From Bacillota bacterium (GTDB lineage Bacteria; Bacillota; Clostridia; Saccharofermentanales; Fastidiosipilaceae), in assembly GCA_023420115.1 (NCBI GenBank), contig JAEZWR010000042.1:1-64000 (forward strand): 64,000 nucleotides of DNA, written 5' to 3'. Both the position numbers and the translations under genes were made by a program. The notes beneath the pieces are model-generated. The model was not told the origin of the DNA. It did not search any database and was given only the letters and a program-made list of their open reading frames with translations. Shown in pieces: positions 41,998 to 51,691 of this stretch (position 1 is its first letter; every line of letters begins with the position of its first letter).

Positions 41998-43224
41998 TTA
42001 TCTTCTCTTCCTTTTAGCTCCAAAATGCTTACGCCTAGGAGTGCTGCCAATAGCTCTTTTTCCATCCTTGCTAACTTTTCTCTTGGAAATAGACTTATCT
42101 TTGTTATGGCTGATATCTACACTAGCTTCGTCATGTAAGCTATTGCCAGAAGGAAGCAAAGAAGATTCCACCTTATCTTCTGATCCATAATAAACGCTAT
42201 CAGCATTAGATATTTCAATAATCGCCTCAGATTGAAAGTCATATCTAATTTCTGTTTCTAAATCTCCTGCCTGCTCAACTATCCACTCGTCTACTCTTCT
42301 TTTGGCAACGTCGAACGATGAAAAAGTATCGTCTTCATCTTTACTTTTGTTCTTACAACAGGACTGACAAGAACAAGCTCCATCATTATTCCTAGAAGCA
42401 TTTACCCTATTTCCCATCTCATCAAGAAGCTCTGAAAATTGAACCACTATCTGTGTGACTTCTTCATCAGAATTACTTTTCTCAATAACAAAGGTTTCTT
42501 TAAGAAGATCAACAGACTTAACTTCACCCTTGCCTTTGCTTGTGTTTACAATAGTGTTAAGCTCTGGAGCTCTACTTCTTGCATCAGTATAAGCATCATC
42601 TTCATATTTGAGACAGCAAAGGAGCCTGCCACATACACCGGAAATTTTACTTGGGTTCATTGAAAGATTCTGATTTTTAGCCATTTTTACAGACACAGAT
42701 CCAAAGTCTTTTAGGAAACTCGCGCAGCAAAGAACTCGACCACAACGACCTATTCCACCAGTTCTTCTAGCCTCATCACGAACTCCAATCTGCCTCAGTT
42801 CAATTCTCATTCTAAATACTGTAGCTAGGTCTTTGACCAAGGCTCTGAAATCAACCCTGCCATCGGCTTTAAAATAAAAGACTAACTTATCATCATATGC
42901 TAACTCCTGAGCAGAAAGAAGCTGCATCTCAAGTTCATGTTTAGCAACTAAATCTTTAGCGATATCCAGAGCTTCAGCCTCTCTTGTTTCCTGTCTAGCC
43001 CGTATGTTTAAATCTTCATCATCGGCGAAACGAATAATATCCCGTAATGGAAATTTCAACATATCTTCTGGGATTGATCTAGGCATAAAAGCAACGAAAC
43101 CAAGTTCAAGTCCATTTTGTGTATCAACTATAACTGCATCTCCTATATTGAGAGCAAAGTCACCTGGGTTAAAATTAAATATCTGTCCACCTTCACGGAA
43201 TCTGATTCCGACTATTTTTATCAT
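41998..43224 (-). CDS. ricT: PSP1-domain protein RicT (YaaT)
   Basis: This 408-residue protein carries the PSP1 domain. It keeps the Cys-rich segments GRCGRVLCCASF near residue 160 and GVCGRLLCCLKYE near residue 205, and an internal SCQSCC, that fit [4Fe-4S]-binding RicT of the Ric(YmcA-YlbF-YaaT) complex that stimulates RNase Y processing in Bacillus. The C-terminal 100 residues are a variable, basic tail (SKDGKRAIGSTPRRKHFG). It overlaps the holB stop by four bases in the order tmk-darA-holB-ricT, the same order as in Bacillus where these genes are together. Partners YmcA and YlbF are not in the window. Confidence 0.9.
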   Translation of the reverse strand: MIKIVGIRFREGGQIFNFNPGDFALNIGDAVIVDTQNGLELGFVAFMPRSIPEDMLKFPLRDIIRFADDEDLNIRARQETREAEALDIAKDLVAKHELEMQLLSAQELAYDDKLVFYFKADGRVDFRALVKDLATVFRMRIELRQIGVRDEARRTGGIGRCGRVLCCASFLKDFGSVSVKMAKNQNLSMNPSKISGVCGRLLCCLKYEDDAYTDARSRAPELNTIVNTSKGKGEVKSVDLLKETFVIEKSNSDEEVTQIVVQFSELLDEMGNRVNASRNNDGACSCQSCCKNKSKDEDDTFSSFDVAKRRVDEWIVEQAGDLETEIRYDFQSEAIIEISNADSVYYGSEDKVESSLLPSGNSLHDEASVDISHNKDKSISKRKVSKDGKRAIGSTPRRKHFGAKRKRR

Positions 43225-44459
43225 TGAGTAAACACCTCATGTATGTTTAATAAAGCAGCACTGACTGCTATCTCAAAATTTGCATTTGCAGTCAAATCAT
43301 CATAAAGCCCCTGCATAATTGCATGAGCTGTAGAGTATGCACTTTTATTTCTTACCAATTTACATATTTTAAAATTATTTTTTGCCATACTATGCATTAT
43401 AAGCTGCCTATATACATCATCTCTTATTTTATTAATATCTCTATTATCCGTATTTGTAATAGTAATTTTATTCTGTTCAACTTCTTCAAGCAAAAGATGA
43501 ATCTGTATCATATCATGCATAAAAATTGCAAATATAGAGACAAAGTCTTTGAATCTTTCCTTGTAATTCACTTTTAAAAAATTAAATAAAAGTGATATTG
43601 CAACACCAGCTCGATTACTTATGAATTTATATAATTCTTCTTGTATCAGTACTAATTCTGAAAAAAACTTATCGCTCTCGATAAGTGCCACAAGTTTACC
43701 AGGATTGCCATCTGCTATACGTATTAAATCATCAATCTTCTCTTCATCTAGCGAATTAAAAATTTCACTATTGATATTAAAATCAGTGTTATCTCTACCT
43801 TCTAAGATATGACTAATAACTCTTTTCATCTCCGAAAAAGACATTTTATTAATTATAAAAGATTGTGAACGAGATCTAATTGTATTAAGAACTTTTCCTG
43901 AATTATCAGACATCAAAATCATTACAACAAAGTCTGGAGCCTCTTCGAGACTTTTAAGTAATATATTTTGACCTTGCTCACTGATATCAGAAATATCAAT
44001 AAGCCATATCACATGACGTGCAAGTTGAGGTCTAATAGGCATTAATTTAAGATACTCTCTAAGTTCAGATGTTGTTATTACTTTGTTATCATCTGACTTT
44101 TTTATAATATGACAGTCAGGAAAGACACTACTGTTAATCCTATTAAATATGTCATTGTAAATTGTCAAAAAATCATCTTCAAAATTTTGAAAAATATGCG
44201 ATGTCTTATTTATATTGTCAGTTCGTTCATCAACAGATATTAACGCAGTATCAGAAAATTTATCTGATATTATATCTTCAGCTAATATCCAACAAGCAAA
44301 TTTTTGGGCAAGATAAGACTTACCTACTCCGGCTTCACCACATAGCAACAGAGTAGGTATTGTCTCATTACTAGATAAGATGTATTTTAAGTTTGATTTT
44401 AGCTCATCTCTCGCTGTAACATCAGCTAAGAAACTACATTCTCTCAAAATATTCAACAT
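43221..44459 (-). CDS. holB: DNA polymerase III delta' subunit
   Basis: This 412-residue AAA+ protein is the delta' stator of the clamp loader. The Walker A LLCGEAGVGKS is near residue 42. The segment HVIWLIDISDISEQGQNILL near 155 and the sensor-1/SRC-like IRSRSQSFII near 195 are characteristic of the delta' C-clamp family (SRC arginine region). The zinc Cys cluster of other delta' proteins is not seen. It overlaps the 3' end of darA by 26 bases, and its ATG has no strong ribosome binding site, so translational coupling is likely. The C-terminal domain is divergent. Confidence 0.85.
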   Translation of the reverse strand: MLNILRECSFLADVTARDELKSNLKYILSSNETIPTLLLCGEAGVGKSYLAQKFACWILAEDIISDKFSDTALISVDERTDNINKTSHIFQNFEDDFLTIYNDIFNRINSSVFPDCHIIKKSDDNKVITTSELREYLKLMPIRPQLARHVIWLIDISDISEQGQNILLKSLEEAPDFVVMILMSDNSGKVLNTIRSRSQSFIINKMSFSEMKRVISHILEGRDNTDFNINSEIFNSLDEEKIDDLIRIADGNPGKLVALIESDKFFSELVLIQEELYKFISNRAGVAISLLFNFLKVNYKERFKDFVSIFAIFMHDMIQIHLLLEEVEQNKITITNTDNRDINKIRDDVYRQLIMHSMAKNNFKICKLVRNKSAYSTAHAIMQGLYDDLTANANFEIAVSAALLNIHEVFTQ

Positions 44460-44769
44460 TTGTGACGAATACTGTTGCTCCTCCGATAGTAACTTCTACA
44501 GGGTATGGAATATAGGCCCCACCCATAGAAGATGGAGTGACATTTGTATTAATCGAGGCCTTGCGGGATGATGAGTACTTCCTGATTATATCCAGAACTT
44601 CTTTCAATTTCTCTGATTCAATTACGATCATTAAAGTAGTATTACCTGCTCTCAAGAAACCACCTGAAGAATTAAGTTTGGTAACTCTGAATCCAGCCTT
44701 ATTTAGTTCTGCCATCAAACGGGCGCTATCTTCATCATGGACGATTGCATAAACTAATTTCATATTCAT
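44434..44769 (-). CDS. darA: Cyclic-di-AMP receptor (PstA/DarA family)
   Basis: This 111-residue PII-like protein matches the family that binds c-di-AMP (DarA/PstA). Typical segments are MKLVYAIVHDEDSARLMAEL at the start, the ligand-loop motif LNSSGGFLRAGNTTLMIVIE near residue 32 and VEVTIGGATVFVTNVEYFE near the C-terminus. It presumably reports second-messenger levels to an unknown partner. GGAGG precedes the ATG. It is encoded between tmk and holB, the standard Firmicutes order, and overlaps holB. A potassium-transport operon, a common c-di-AMP target, lies about 4 kb away. Confidence 0.93.
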   Translation of the reverse strand: MNMKLVYAIVHDEDSARLMAELNKAGFRVTKLNSSGGFLRAGNTTLMIVIESEKLKEVLDIIRKYSSSRKASINTNVTPSSMGGAYIPYPVEVTIGGATVFVTNVEYFERM

Positions 44770-44831
44770 AATCAGACCTCCTTGTAATAACTCTATCCTA
44801 TCAATAAGAATTAACTTAAGTTTATTTACTC

Positions 44832-45476
44832 TTATTTCTGATATTTTAACACAGTATTAATAATATCCTTATGAATATCATCAACACTTTTTTCTGCATC
44901 TATAATAACGAAACGACCTTTGTCACTTTCGATAAGCCTATTATATCCATCTTCAACTTTGCGCAGAAATTCTAAACCTTCTTGGTCGAGCCTATCATCT
45001 TTACTGCTCTCTCTCTGCTTAATTCTAGCATGAGCTTGCTCTGGAGATATTTTAAGATATATTGTCAAATCAGGCTTCAATCCTTTGCAGGCAAAATCAC
45101 TAATACTGTCAACTATCTTTTCATCTATCCCTCTGGCAAATCCTTGATATACAGCAGTAGAATCCCTAAATCTATCCGCTATAACCACACAACCGCGCTC
45201 TAATAAAGGTATAATTTTTTCCCTGCAAAGTTGTGCCCTTCCTGCTGAAAATAACAAAAGCTCACAGGCGTCTGTCATTATGGTAAATTGTGGATCCTTT
45301 AGTATTTCTCGAACGCGTTCTCCAATTGACGTCCCTCCTGGTTCACGAAAAAAATACAAGTCTCTATCGCCAAGACGTTCACCTAAATATTCTTTTAACA
45401 AATCAACTTGTGTACTCTTCCCAGAGCCGTCCATACCTTCGATTGATATAAAAAAACCTTTAACTGAATCTGCCAC
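44832..45476 (-). CDS. tmk: Thymidylate kinase
   Basis: This 214-residue kinase phosphorylates dTMP to dTDP. The P-loop ISIEGMDGSGKST is near residue 10. The substrate motif FFREPGGTSIGERVREIL is near 42, DRFRDSTAVYQGFARG is near 98 and the LID region RIKQRESSKDDRLDQEG is near 150. It starts with GTG, with GAGG five bases upstream. It is seven bases from the end of the preceding unknown gene and about 60 from darA. All expected motifs are present. Confidence 0.95.
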   Translation of the reverse strand: MADSVKGFFISIEGMDGSGKSTQVDLLKEYLGERLGDRDLYFFREPGGTSIGERVREILKDPQFTIMTDACELLLFSAGRAQLCREKIIPLLERGCVVIADRFRDSTAVYQGFARGIDEKIVDSISDFACKGLKPDLTIYLKISPEQAHARIKQRESSKDDRLDQEGLEFLRKVEDGYNRLIESDKGRFVIIDAEKSVDDIHKDIINTVLKYQK

Positions 45477-45483
45477 AGGAACC

Positions 45484-45909
45484 TCAATCTAAAGTAATAT
45501 TTCTAAACTCAGCAATCTCCAAATATATTTCTTTCTCTAATCTGCTGATATCAGCCTTGATCTCATCTATAGTTATAGGATCTTTTCTACTTCTCCTATT
45601 ATTTTTATTATTTCTTTCCGAATGATAATCAGACTTAAATTTCTTCCCGTCTTTTGCTTCAGAAGAATTATAATTTTTTCTATTATTTACTTGTGCTTGA
45701 ACCTTATTTTCTTGCTGATTCTTTGAGCCATTAAGCCCAGTATTTTTATCAGAATTCCTGGAAATATTATTTTTTTCAGAATCTGCAAAATTCGCTCTAT
45801 TATTTTTACGAGGAGAACGCTCTCCAGCTTTTTTTGAATAAGTATTCTTATTATTTCTAAAATTCTTCCTTCTGACAGGACCATTATTTGATATTTTATC
45901 TTCTGCCAT
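45484..45909 (-). CDS. Small basic Asn-rich protein of unknown function
   Basis: This 141-residue protein is not recognised. Its first 105 residues are low-complexity and basic, rich in Asn, Lys, Ser and Arg (RRKNFRNNKNTYSKK, SKNQQENKVQAQVNNRKN). The last 35 form a helical segment, TIDEIKADISRLEKEIYLEI, that may be a short coiled coil. GAGG lies before the ATG. It precedes tmk by seven bases in the same transcript and follows the unknown membrane protein gene at 45988. The disordered basic part could bind nucleic acid or be an anchor; no function is assigned. Confidence 0.6.
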   Translation of the reverse strand: MAEDKISNNGPVRRKNFRNNKNTYSKKAGERSPRKNNRANFADSEKNNISRNSDKNTGLNGSKNQQENKVQAQVNNRKNYNSSEAKDGKKFKSDYHSERNNKNNRRSRKDPITIDEIKADISRLEKEIYLEIAEFRNITLD

Positions 45910-45987
45910 TTTTACCTCTTACATCGGATAATGCCAATTGCAACTCCCGATTTTATGTAATTCTATTTATTTATATCTGACACACTA

Positions 45988-47259
45988 TCACGATACTCTG
46001 TTAGTCTCTATCAAATGTATTCCGTTATAAATGGTTGATTCATTGATATCCATTGTTCCATGGCTCAATACCAATTGATATTTAAAATACTTATTAGTAT
46101 AACCAGACGCAACTATGGTAGGTTCAAGCTTCTCTTCTTTTTTATTTGATCTATTCACTTGTGAATTTTCACTAGTCTCTGTAGTAGTAGTCGATGTTTC
46201 AACCCAAGTCTTTCTAGTATAACCCATGTCGCTAAATAGCGAAGCCGAATCGCCAGAATTTAAAACAACGGACTCAAAAACAATTGAAGAAATTCTCTCC
46301 TTTAGTTCTCCATCCAAGGCAGTCCAAAGATCTTGACTTACTTGTCTGAAGCTATCCACGTTAAGAATTTTATTGTTATACTTGATTTTTAATCTAAGTC
46401 CGGTTGGCTCCGTTAATGTAACTGGCAAAGTTTGTTCTAAGGTTCTAGAACTTATCTCTCTATTTTCCAAATCATAGCTAGCAACATATTCGTTATAATA
46501 TCCATTATCCATTATAGGTCTTATAACTTTAAAAATCGCATCACGATTTCTCTCACTATTATAATTATCCTTATAGAACCATGCCCACGAACTAGTTCTT
46601 CTATTTCCAGTGTTATTTTCTTCATCTGTATTCTGAGAATATCTGGAATTTTCTTGTGACAACTGATATCCTAAGCTAGCAGATATATCAAATTTTGTGT
46701 GGTCATTCAAATTTTTCACTTCAGCTAAAAATCCAAATGGAACAAGTGATGGTCTAACATTGCTGACAACCATTGTTTCTCCTGGATAGCGCATCTCCAA
46801 ATACCTAATGAAACTCTGCTCAGCATAATTTTTCATAAGAAAAACAGCCACTACAATGACCAATACAACAATGGGAAATAGATACAAAGCCTTGCGGTCT
46901 TTAAACCTATTTTTGATGTCTTTTATCTCATTTTGGGATAAATTGGAAGCACTCTTCTTAAATTTATTTACCTTTTCTATACGAGGCGAATCTTTAAGCC
47001 TAGATATTTCCTTATTGTCTCCATTTTGAGACATAGCAAATATTCTTGCCTTATTAACTATGGTATTCTGATCTTTCCCAGCTTCTACCCCTGATTTTCC
47101 TGAGACACTATTCACAGAACGTCTACCTGGAAAGTTCCCTGCAAAAACACTATTATTCTCACCACTATTAGTATTATTCTGCGTGTCAGTCTCCGCTGAA
47201 TCCACTCTTTTTGCAAGTTCTCGTTTGAAATTATCTGATAATTTGTTATCTTCCATCAT
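45988..47259 (-). CDS. Single-pass membrane protein of unknown function
   Basis: This 423-residue protein is not recognised. Residues 1-120 form a polar, probably cytoplasmic and disordered N-terminus (NNTNSGENNSVFAG). A membrane helix lies near 123-142 (ALYLFPIVVLVIVVAVFLM), followed by about 280 extracytoplasmic residues with a low-complexity loop (NTDEENNTGNRRTS), a Thr-rich spacer (STTTTETSENSQ) and a short C-terminal beta region. The chosen start is the ATG at 47259; the longer frame has no better ribosome binding site. It lies upstream of the tmk cluster on the same strand and may be cotranscribed. Position after a signalling cluster suggests an envelope role only by guess. Confidence 0.55.
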   Translation of the reverse strand: MMEDNKLSDNFKRELAKRVDSAETDTQNNTNSGENNSVFAGNFPGRRSVNSVSGKSGVEAGKDQNTIVNKARIFAMSQNGDNKEISRLKDSPRIEKVNKFKKSASNLSQNEIKDIKNRFKDRKALYLFPIVVLVIVVAVFLMKNYAEQSFIRYLEMRYPGETMVVSNVRPSLVPFGFLAEVKNLNDHTKFDISASLGYQLSQENSRYSQNTDEENNTGNRRTSSWAWFYKDNYNSERNRDAIFKVIRPIMDNGYYNEYVASYDLENREISSRTLEQTLPVTLTEPTGLRLKIKYNNKILNVDSFRQVSQDLWTALDGELKERISSIVFESVVLNSGDSASLFSDMGYTRKTWVETSTTTTETSENSQVNRSNKKEEKLEPTIVASGYTNKYFKYQLVLSHGTMDINESTIYNGIHLIETNRVS

Positions 47260-47533
47260 CAAAATAAATTCTTTCTTATTTATTTCACACCGAAATAGCA
47301 AGCACATTTTCAGTATGTAGCTAATTTATTCACAAAATATAATTAATCTATCTAATTTTATACCAGACTAAATATTTTGTTAAATCGTTTGAGTAAAATT
47401 TTTGAAACCATACTTTCTAAACTACTAATTTTCCTAATCATCCATTTTAAGTTGACTTCACAATAAGTTTCAATTTACAAACTTCGCAATATAATTCTCA
47501 TTGATATCAACTATAAAACTTATCATCCACCAA

Positions 47534-47562
47534 ATAAAAAAAGAACCTCCTGAAGAGGTTCT
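47534..47562 (-). terminator. Terminator after tRNA-Leu
   Basis: AGAACCTC and GAGGTTCT pair perfectly around a five-base loop, followed on the minus strand by TTTTTT. It is about ten bases past the tRNA 3' end. Confidence 0.95.
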
Positions 47563-47571
47563 AAAAAATAC

Positions 47572-47653
<82 letters not shown>

Positions 47654-47824
47654 ATACTGGTCTCACAAAGCCAAGCTATTATACATTAAATATAAAGGTT
47701 ATGTCTAGACCATAGTTGAATATACGCACAAAATCATAGATTCCAACTTTAAATTTCGCCAAAATAAGACGTACATAATAAAGCATTCCGCTTCATTGCC
47801 CTTTAATTCTCAAGATTAATATAG

Positions 47825-49165
47825 CTACTCTTCACAAGATCCGTCATTGCAGAGACCACCATGACAGCGACCTCTCTTATGACCTTTTCTTTCACGGACC
47901 CAGTCTAACGCAGATACTCGAAGTCCAGATTCTATGGCCCAAACAATCTCCTCGCTAGTAACTGTCTCACATCTTTTGAGAATACGGAGAACTAAATCTT
48001 CATCCATCTCAGCATCTTTCGCCAATTCATCTGGATAATGCTTCAATAATTTGCTCTTATGCAAACTTCCATCCCAGTCTTCTTTCTTCACCGCATTCAT
48101 TTTGCTACAAACTTGCTCGACAACATCCTTTGCCATAGCTGGAGCTGCAGACAAGCCTGGTGACCTTATTGCTGCACAATCAAAAAATCTATCATCAGCG
48201 AAACCAATGACAAAATCATCATAAACATCCGTACTTAATCGTTCCCCAACAAAAGTTCTATACTGAGAATCAACATTAATTCCTGGAAGAATCGCCCTAC
48301 TTTGATTAATAACAGCCTCAAAACTTAAAGATTTCTTAGTGCAATACTTATCTCTCATCAATTCACAATTCTCACCCACTAAATAATGACCACTTGCAGT
48401 AGGCGCCGCAATAATTCCACGATTCTCAGAATCCGGACAGGTGAAAATAATATGCCTCGAAAGATTCTTATTATCGTTATTAAACAAATAGAATGAAGCC
48501 TTTTGGATAGCTAAGCTAACTTCTTCATCACTTACCATATTATGAATTTCAGCCGAATCAACACCCGCAGCATTGATAATATAACGACATTCAATTTTCC
48601 CTTTATTTGTTTCTATAACATAGTGATCAGGCATCTTAATAATATCCAAAACCTCATGATCAAGATAAAAATCAACACCTTCTCTAAGTGCAACTTGAGA
48701 AAAAGCTACGACGTAGTCCCAAGGATTTACAACTCCTGACTCGGCAGCATAGAGAGCCATACGAACATCGCCACTTAAATTACCTTCACAACTCAAACAC
48801 TTTTCCTTATCCCACAATTCTAAATTGCTGACTCCATTCTCGATACCTCTGTGGTATCTCTCAATAATCAACTTATCCTCCGCCTCATTTCTGGAAATTA
48901 AGAGCGAACCACATTGATGAAAAGAAAAGCCCAAGCGGGAACTTAGTTCATTAATTCTCTTTGCACTATTAACAGTATATTTTGCCATCATTGTTCCTGG
49001 AGCTGGATCATAACCGGCATGAATGACCGCATAGTTTGCCCTGCTCGCACCAAGAGCAATATCCATTTCCTTTTCAAGAACCAAAACGTCTAGGTCATAA
49101 GCAGAAAGCTCATAAGCTAAAGTACTACCAACAATGCCACAACCTATAATACAAATATCCCGCAT
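47825..49165 (-). CDS. FAD-dependent oxidoreductase (GlpA/LhgO-like) with BFD-like C-terminal domain
   Basis: This 446-residue protein begins with an FAD Rossmann motif (DICIIGCGIVGSTLAYELS) and has the DAO-family layout of glycerol-3-phosphate dehydrogenase or L-2-hydroxyglutarate oxidase (ASRANYAVIHAGYDPAPGT; YIINAAGVDSAEIHN; SPGLSAAPAMAKDV). The C-terminus carries a BFD-like domain with LKRCETVTSEEIVWAI and GRCHGGLC. Canonical domains bind [2Fe-2S] with CxC…CxxxxC, and here the first Cys is Lys, while extra Cys occur at the very end (CNDGSC). GGAG before ATG 49165 fixes the start; upstream codons are excluded. It probably oxidises an alpha-hydroxy acid or glycerol-3-phosphate and passes electrons through the cluster. 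The substrate is unknown. Confidence 0.85.
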   Translation of the reverse strand: MRDICIIGCGIVGSTLAYELSAYDLDVLVLEKEMDIALGASRANYAVIHAGYDPAPGTMMAKYTVNSAKRINELSSRLGFSFHQCGSLLISRNEAEDKLIIERYHRGIENGVSNLELWDKEKCLSCEGNLSGDVRMALYAAESGVVNPWDYVVAFSQVALREGVDFYLDHEVLDIIKMPDHYVIETNKGKIECRYIINAAGVDSAEIHNMVSDEEVSLAIQKASFYLFNNDNKNLSRHIIFTCPDSENRGIIAAPTASGHYLVGENCELMRDKYCTKKSLSFEAVINQSRAILPGINVDSQYRTFVGERLSTDVYDDFVIGFADDRFFDCAAIRSPGLSAAPAMAKDVVEQVCSKMNAVKKEDWDGSLHKSKLLKHYPDELAKDAEMDEDLVLRILKRCETVTSEEIVWAIESGLRVSALDWVRERKGHKRGRCHGGLCNDGSCEE

Positions 49166-49547
49166 ATATAACTCCGAATTTAAATAAAGTGACTGCATAA
49201 AATTTTAGGAAAGTAATCGATATTTTTCAGAAGCATTTGTGACACAGATCTCTATTTCCTACAATTTATATCAATAATTTATATATAAACTAATTACAAA
49301 AGTATCGTATTAACCGTATCCTAAAGTTAGCCTGATTTTTAAATATATTTTTTCCTACAATTTTACAAACAATTATTTTATCGCTAAGATAAACATAGGC
49401 TTTTAACGCACTTCATTCTAATCAACTGAAAGTCTTTAGTCAGCCACGTAGCTTGTGATAAATTTCTCTTACCAAATACGATGAAATACTAAGGTGCTAG
49501 CTGCAACTGATTCATATGCTTAATTTCTATCGAAAGAAGGTATTTCT
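49166..49547. other. Intergenic region upstream of mgtE
   Basis: About 380 AT-rich bases between divergent genes. I looked for an M-box magnesium riboswitch before mgtE and saw no match to its conserved core, nor any small gene. Confidence 0.45.
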
Positions 49548-50912
49548 ATGTTTAATGAAAATAACAAGTCTCGTTTAGAAATAATAGAAGACTACTTCAA
49601 AGATAAGAAATTCCATTTATTGCGCGAAGCTCTTGAGGATACAAATGTCGTTGACGCAGCTCAAATTCTAGAGGACTTAGAAGGTGGCGATGCGGCTCTT
49701 TTTTATCGTATTCTCCCAAAAGATATGAGCGCGGATGTTTTTTCCTATCTAAGTAGTGAGGCTCAAGAAGCACTGATAGATAGTCTTAGCGATAGTGAAA
49801 TTAGCAACATGATCAATGAACTATATCTCGATGACGCAGTTGATTTTTTAGAAGAGATGCCCGCCAATGTCGTAAAAAAAGTACTTAGGCATTCCAGCAA
49901 GGAAAGACGTGAGGTAATAAATAGGATGCTAGCCTATCCCACCGATAGTGCAGGTAGCATTATGACCGTGGAAATGATTCGTCTCAGACGCAGTTGGACT
50001 GTTGCGGACTCTATTTCTTATATTAGAAAATATGGCGAGAATCAAGAGAGCATATACACCTGTTATGTTACGAATAATTCCGCTGTTCTAGAAGGTGTTG
50101 TCAGTGTTAGGGATCTTCTATGTAGTGACGACGATACACTAATTGAAGATCTTATGTACCCAGATGTTATCTCTGTCAAAACAAGTGATGACCAAGAGCT
50201 GGCAAGTCAACTTTTACACAAATACGATTTTATAGCACTTCCCGTAGTCGATGCCGAAAATAGGCTGGTCGGTATAATCACTGTTGATGACGCACTTGAC
50301 GTAATGCAAGAAGAGGCAACAGAAGATATGCAAAAAATGGCAGCTATCTCCCCTAGCGAAAGACCCTATCTAAGAACACCTGTGTGGGAACACGCTAGGC
50401 ACAGAATATTTTGGCTCCTTATCTTAATGGTGTCAGGAATGGTAAATGGTTCAATCCTAAGCAACTACGAAAAGGCCTTTGTTGCTATACCTATCCTTGT
50501 AAGTTTTATTCCTGTCCTGACTGACACTGGCGGAAATTCAGGCTCACAAACTTCTACCCTTATAATCCGTGGTATGGTTGTCGGAGAGTTAGATGCAAAA
50601 AATATATTTAAGATTCTATGGAAAGAATTATGTGTAGCACTAATATGTGGCTCTATCCTAGCAATTGTTAATGGGATAAGAATTTATTTTTTTATGCATG
50701 AATCCTTATTAATTGCATCGACCGTATCAATTGCGATGCTGGCAACTGTTATAATTGCCAAACTTATTGGAGCTAGTTTACCTATAGTAGCTAAATCTCT
50801 TAAGCTTGACCCGGCAATAATGGCTGCACCACTAATTACGACTATAGTAGATGCTGGCAGTCTGATAATTTATTTCAAACTTGCCGAGAGGCTTCTTCTT
50901 TCAGTACATTAA
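49548..50912 (+). CDS. mgtE: Magnesium transporter MgtE
   Basis: This 454-residue protein has the full MgtE plan: an N-terminal helical MgtE_N superhelix (AAQILEDLEGGDAALFYRILP), a tandem CBS pair (VVSVRDLLCSDDDTLI; VVDAENRLVGIITVDDALDV) that senses cytoplasmic magnesium, and five membrane helices. The selectivity segment PVLTDTGGNSGSQTSTLIIR is near residue 325, and the conserved last helix begins at DPAIMAAPLITTIVDA. It is a homodimeric channel that takes up magnesium when the CBS domains lose ligand. GAAGGTATTTCT precedes the ATG. It is monocistronic on the plus strand. No riboswitch was recognised upstream. Confidence 0.97.
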   Translation: MFNENNKSRLEIIEDYFKDKKFHLLREALEDTNVVDAAQILEDLEGGDAALFYRILPKDMSADVFSYLSSEAQEALIDSLSDSEISNMINELYLDDAVDFLEEMPANVVKKVLRHSSKERREVINRMLAYPTDSAGSIMTVEMIRLRRSWTVADSISYIRKYGENQESIYTCYVTNNSAVLEGVVSVRDLLCSDDDTLIEDLMYPDVISVKTSDDQELASQLLHKYDFIALPVVDAENRLVGIITVDDALDVMQEEATEDMQKMAAISPSERPYLRTPVWEHARHRIFWLLILMVSGMVNGSILSNYEKAFVAIPILVSFIPVLTDTGGNSGSQTSTLIIRGMVVGELDAKNIFKILWKELCVALICGSILAIVNGIRIYFFMHESLLIASTVSIAMLATVIIAKLIGASLPIVAKSLKLDPAIMAAPLITTIVDAGSLIIYFKLAERLLLSVH

Positions 50913-51022
50913 CTACTTCAACGTTAGCTTGAAACTTATAACACACGCCGTGCTTTTGTATATTAATATCTTAATTACATTAATTGTAAATCATCATTAG
51001 AGAGTGAAATATAGGAAAAAAC

Positions 51023-51691
51023 ATGAATAATAAAGATAATTATTTAGAATCAAAGTATGTCAAGGCAGGAACACTTCTATCACCTTTGCCAGTTGTTATG
51101 GTTTCATGTCAAAGTCAAGAAACTCCAGCCAATATAGTCACTGTTGCTTGGGTTGGAATTGTAAACTCCGAACCTCCAATGATCTCTGTATCTATTAGAC
51201 CAGAGCGACATTCTCACAAAATTATAAAAGATAGTTCTGAATTTGTTGTAAACTTGGTGGACAAGGATCTTCTAAACGCCTGTGATTTCTGTGGAGTAAA
51301 ATCGGGAAGAGATTTCGATAAATTCGAATATTGCAAACTGGAGAAAATTAAAATTGACGGGATGAAGCAAACTCCTGGAATTGCATCTTCTCCGCTATGC
51401 CTCGGTTGCAAAGTTAAGGACGTTATCTCCTTAGGGTCTCACGATATGTTCTTAGCTGAAATTGTATCTTGTAGGCTTAGAGGAGATGTATTAGATGAAA
51501 ATCAGCGAATTCGCATAGAAGAAATAGGGCTAGTTTCATATGCCCACGGTCAGTATATGGAACTTGGCCCTTGGCTTGCTTTTTTCGGTTCATCTTTAGC
51601 AAAAAAAGAAATATTTAACAAAAAAGCTCTCCGATATAAACGTTATAACTCTAGATTTAAGCAAGTTAAAAAATCATCTAAATCAAGATAA
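51023..51691 (+). CDS. Flavin reductase family protein (DIM6/NTAB type, flavoredoxin-like)
   Basis: This 222-residue FMN-binding split-barrel protein has the family signature: PLPVVMVSCQSQETPANIVT at the start, the SEPPMISVSIRPERHSHKII FMN-contact segment near residue 53, and EFVVNLVDKDLLNACDFCG near 75. Relatives transfer electrons from NAD(P)H or ferredoxin to flavin or serve as small flavoproteins in anaerobes. A basic C-terminal tail (KKALRYKRYNSRFKQVKKSS) is longer than usual. AGGAAAAAAC precedes the ATG. Its last 49 bases overlap, tail to tail, the glutaredoxin-like gene on the other strand. Confidence 0.85.
   Translation: MNNKDNYLESKYVKAGTLLSPLPVVMVSCQSQETPANIVTVAWVGIVNSEPPMISVSIRPERHSHKIIKDSSEFVVNLVDKDLLNACDFCGVKSGRDFDKFEYCKLEKIKIDGMKQTPGIASSPLCLGCKVKDVISLGSHDMFLAEIVSCRLRGDVLDENQRIRIEEIGLVSYAHGQYMELGPWLAFFGSSLAKKEIFNKKALRYKRYNSRFKQVKKSSKSR

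Noticed and set aside
49199..49547. M-box magnesium riboswitch before mgtE
   Set aside because: The conserved core was not visible; the region is AT-rich without strong paired helices.
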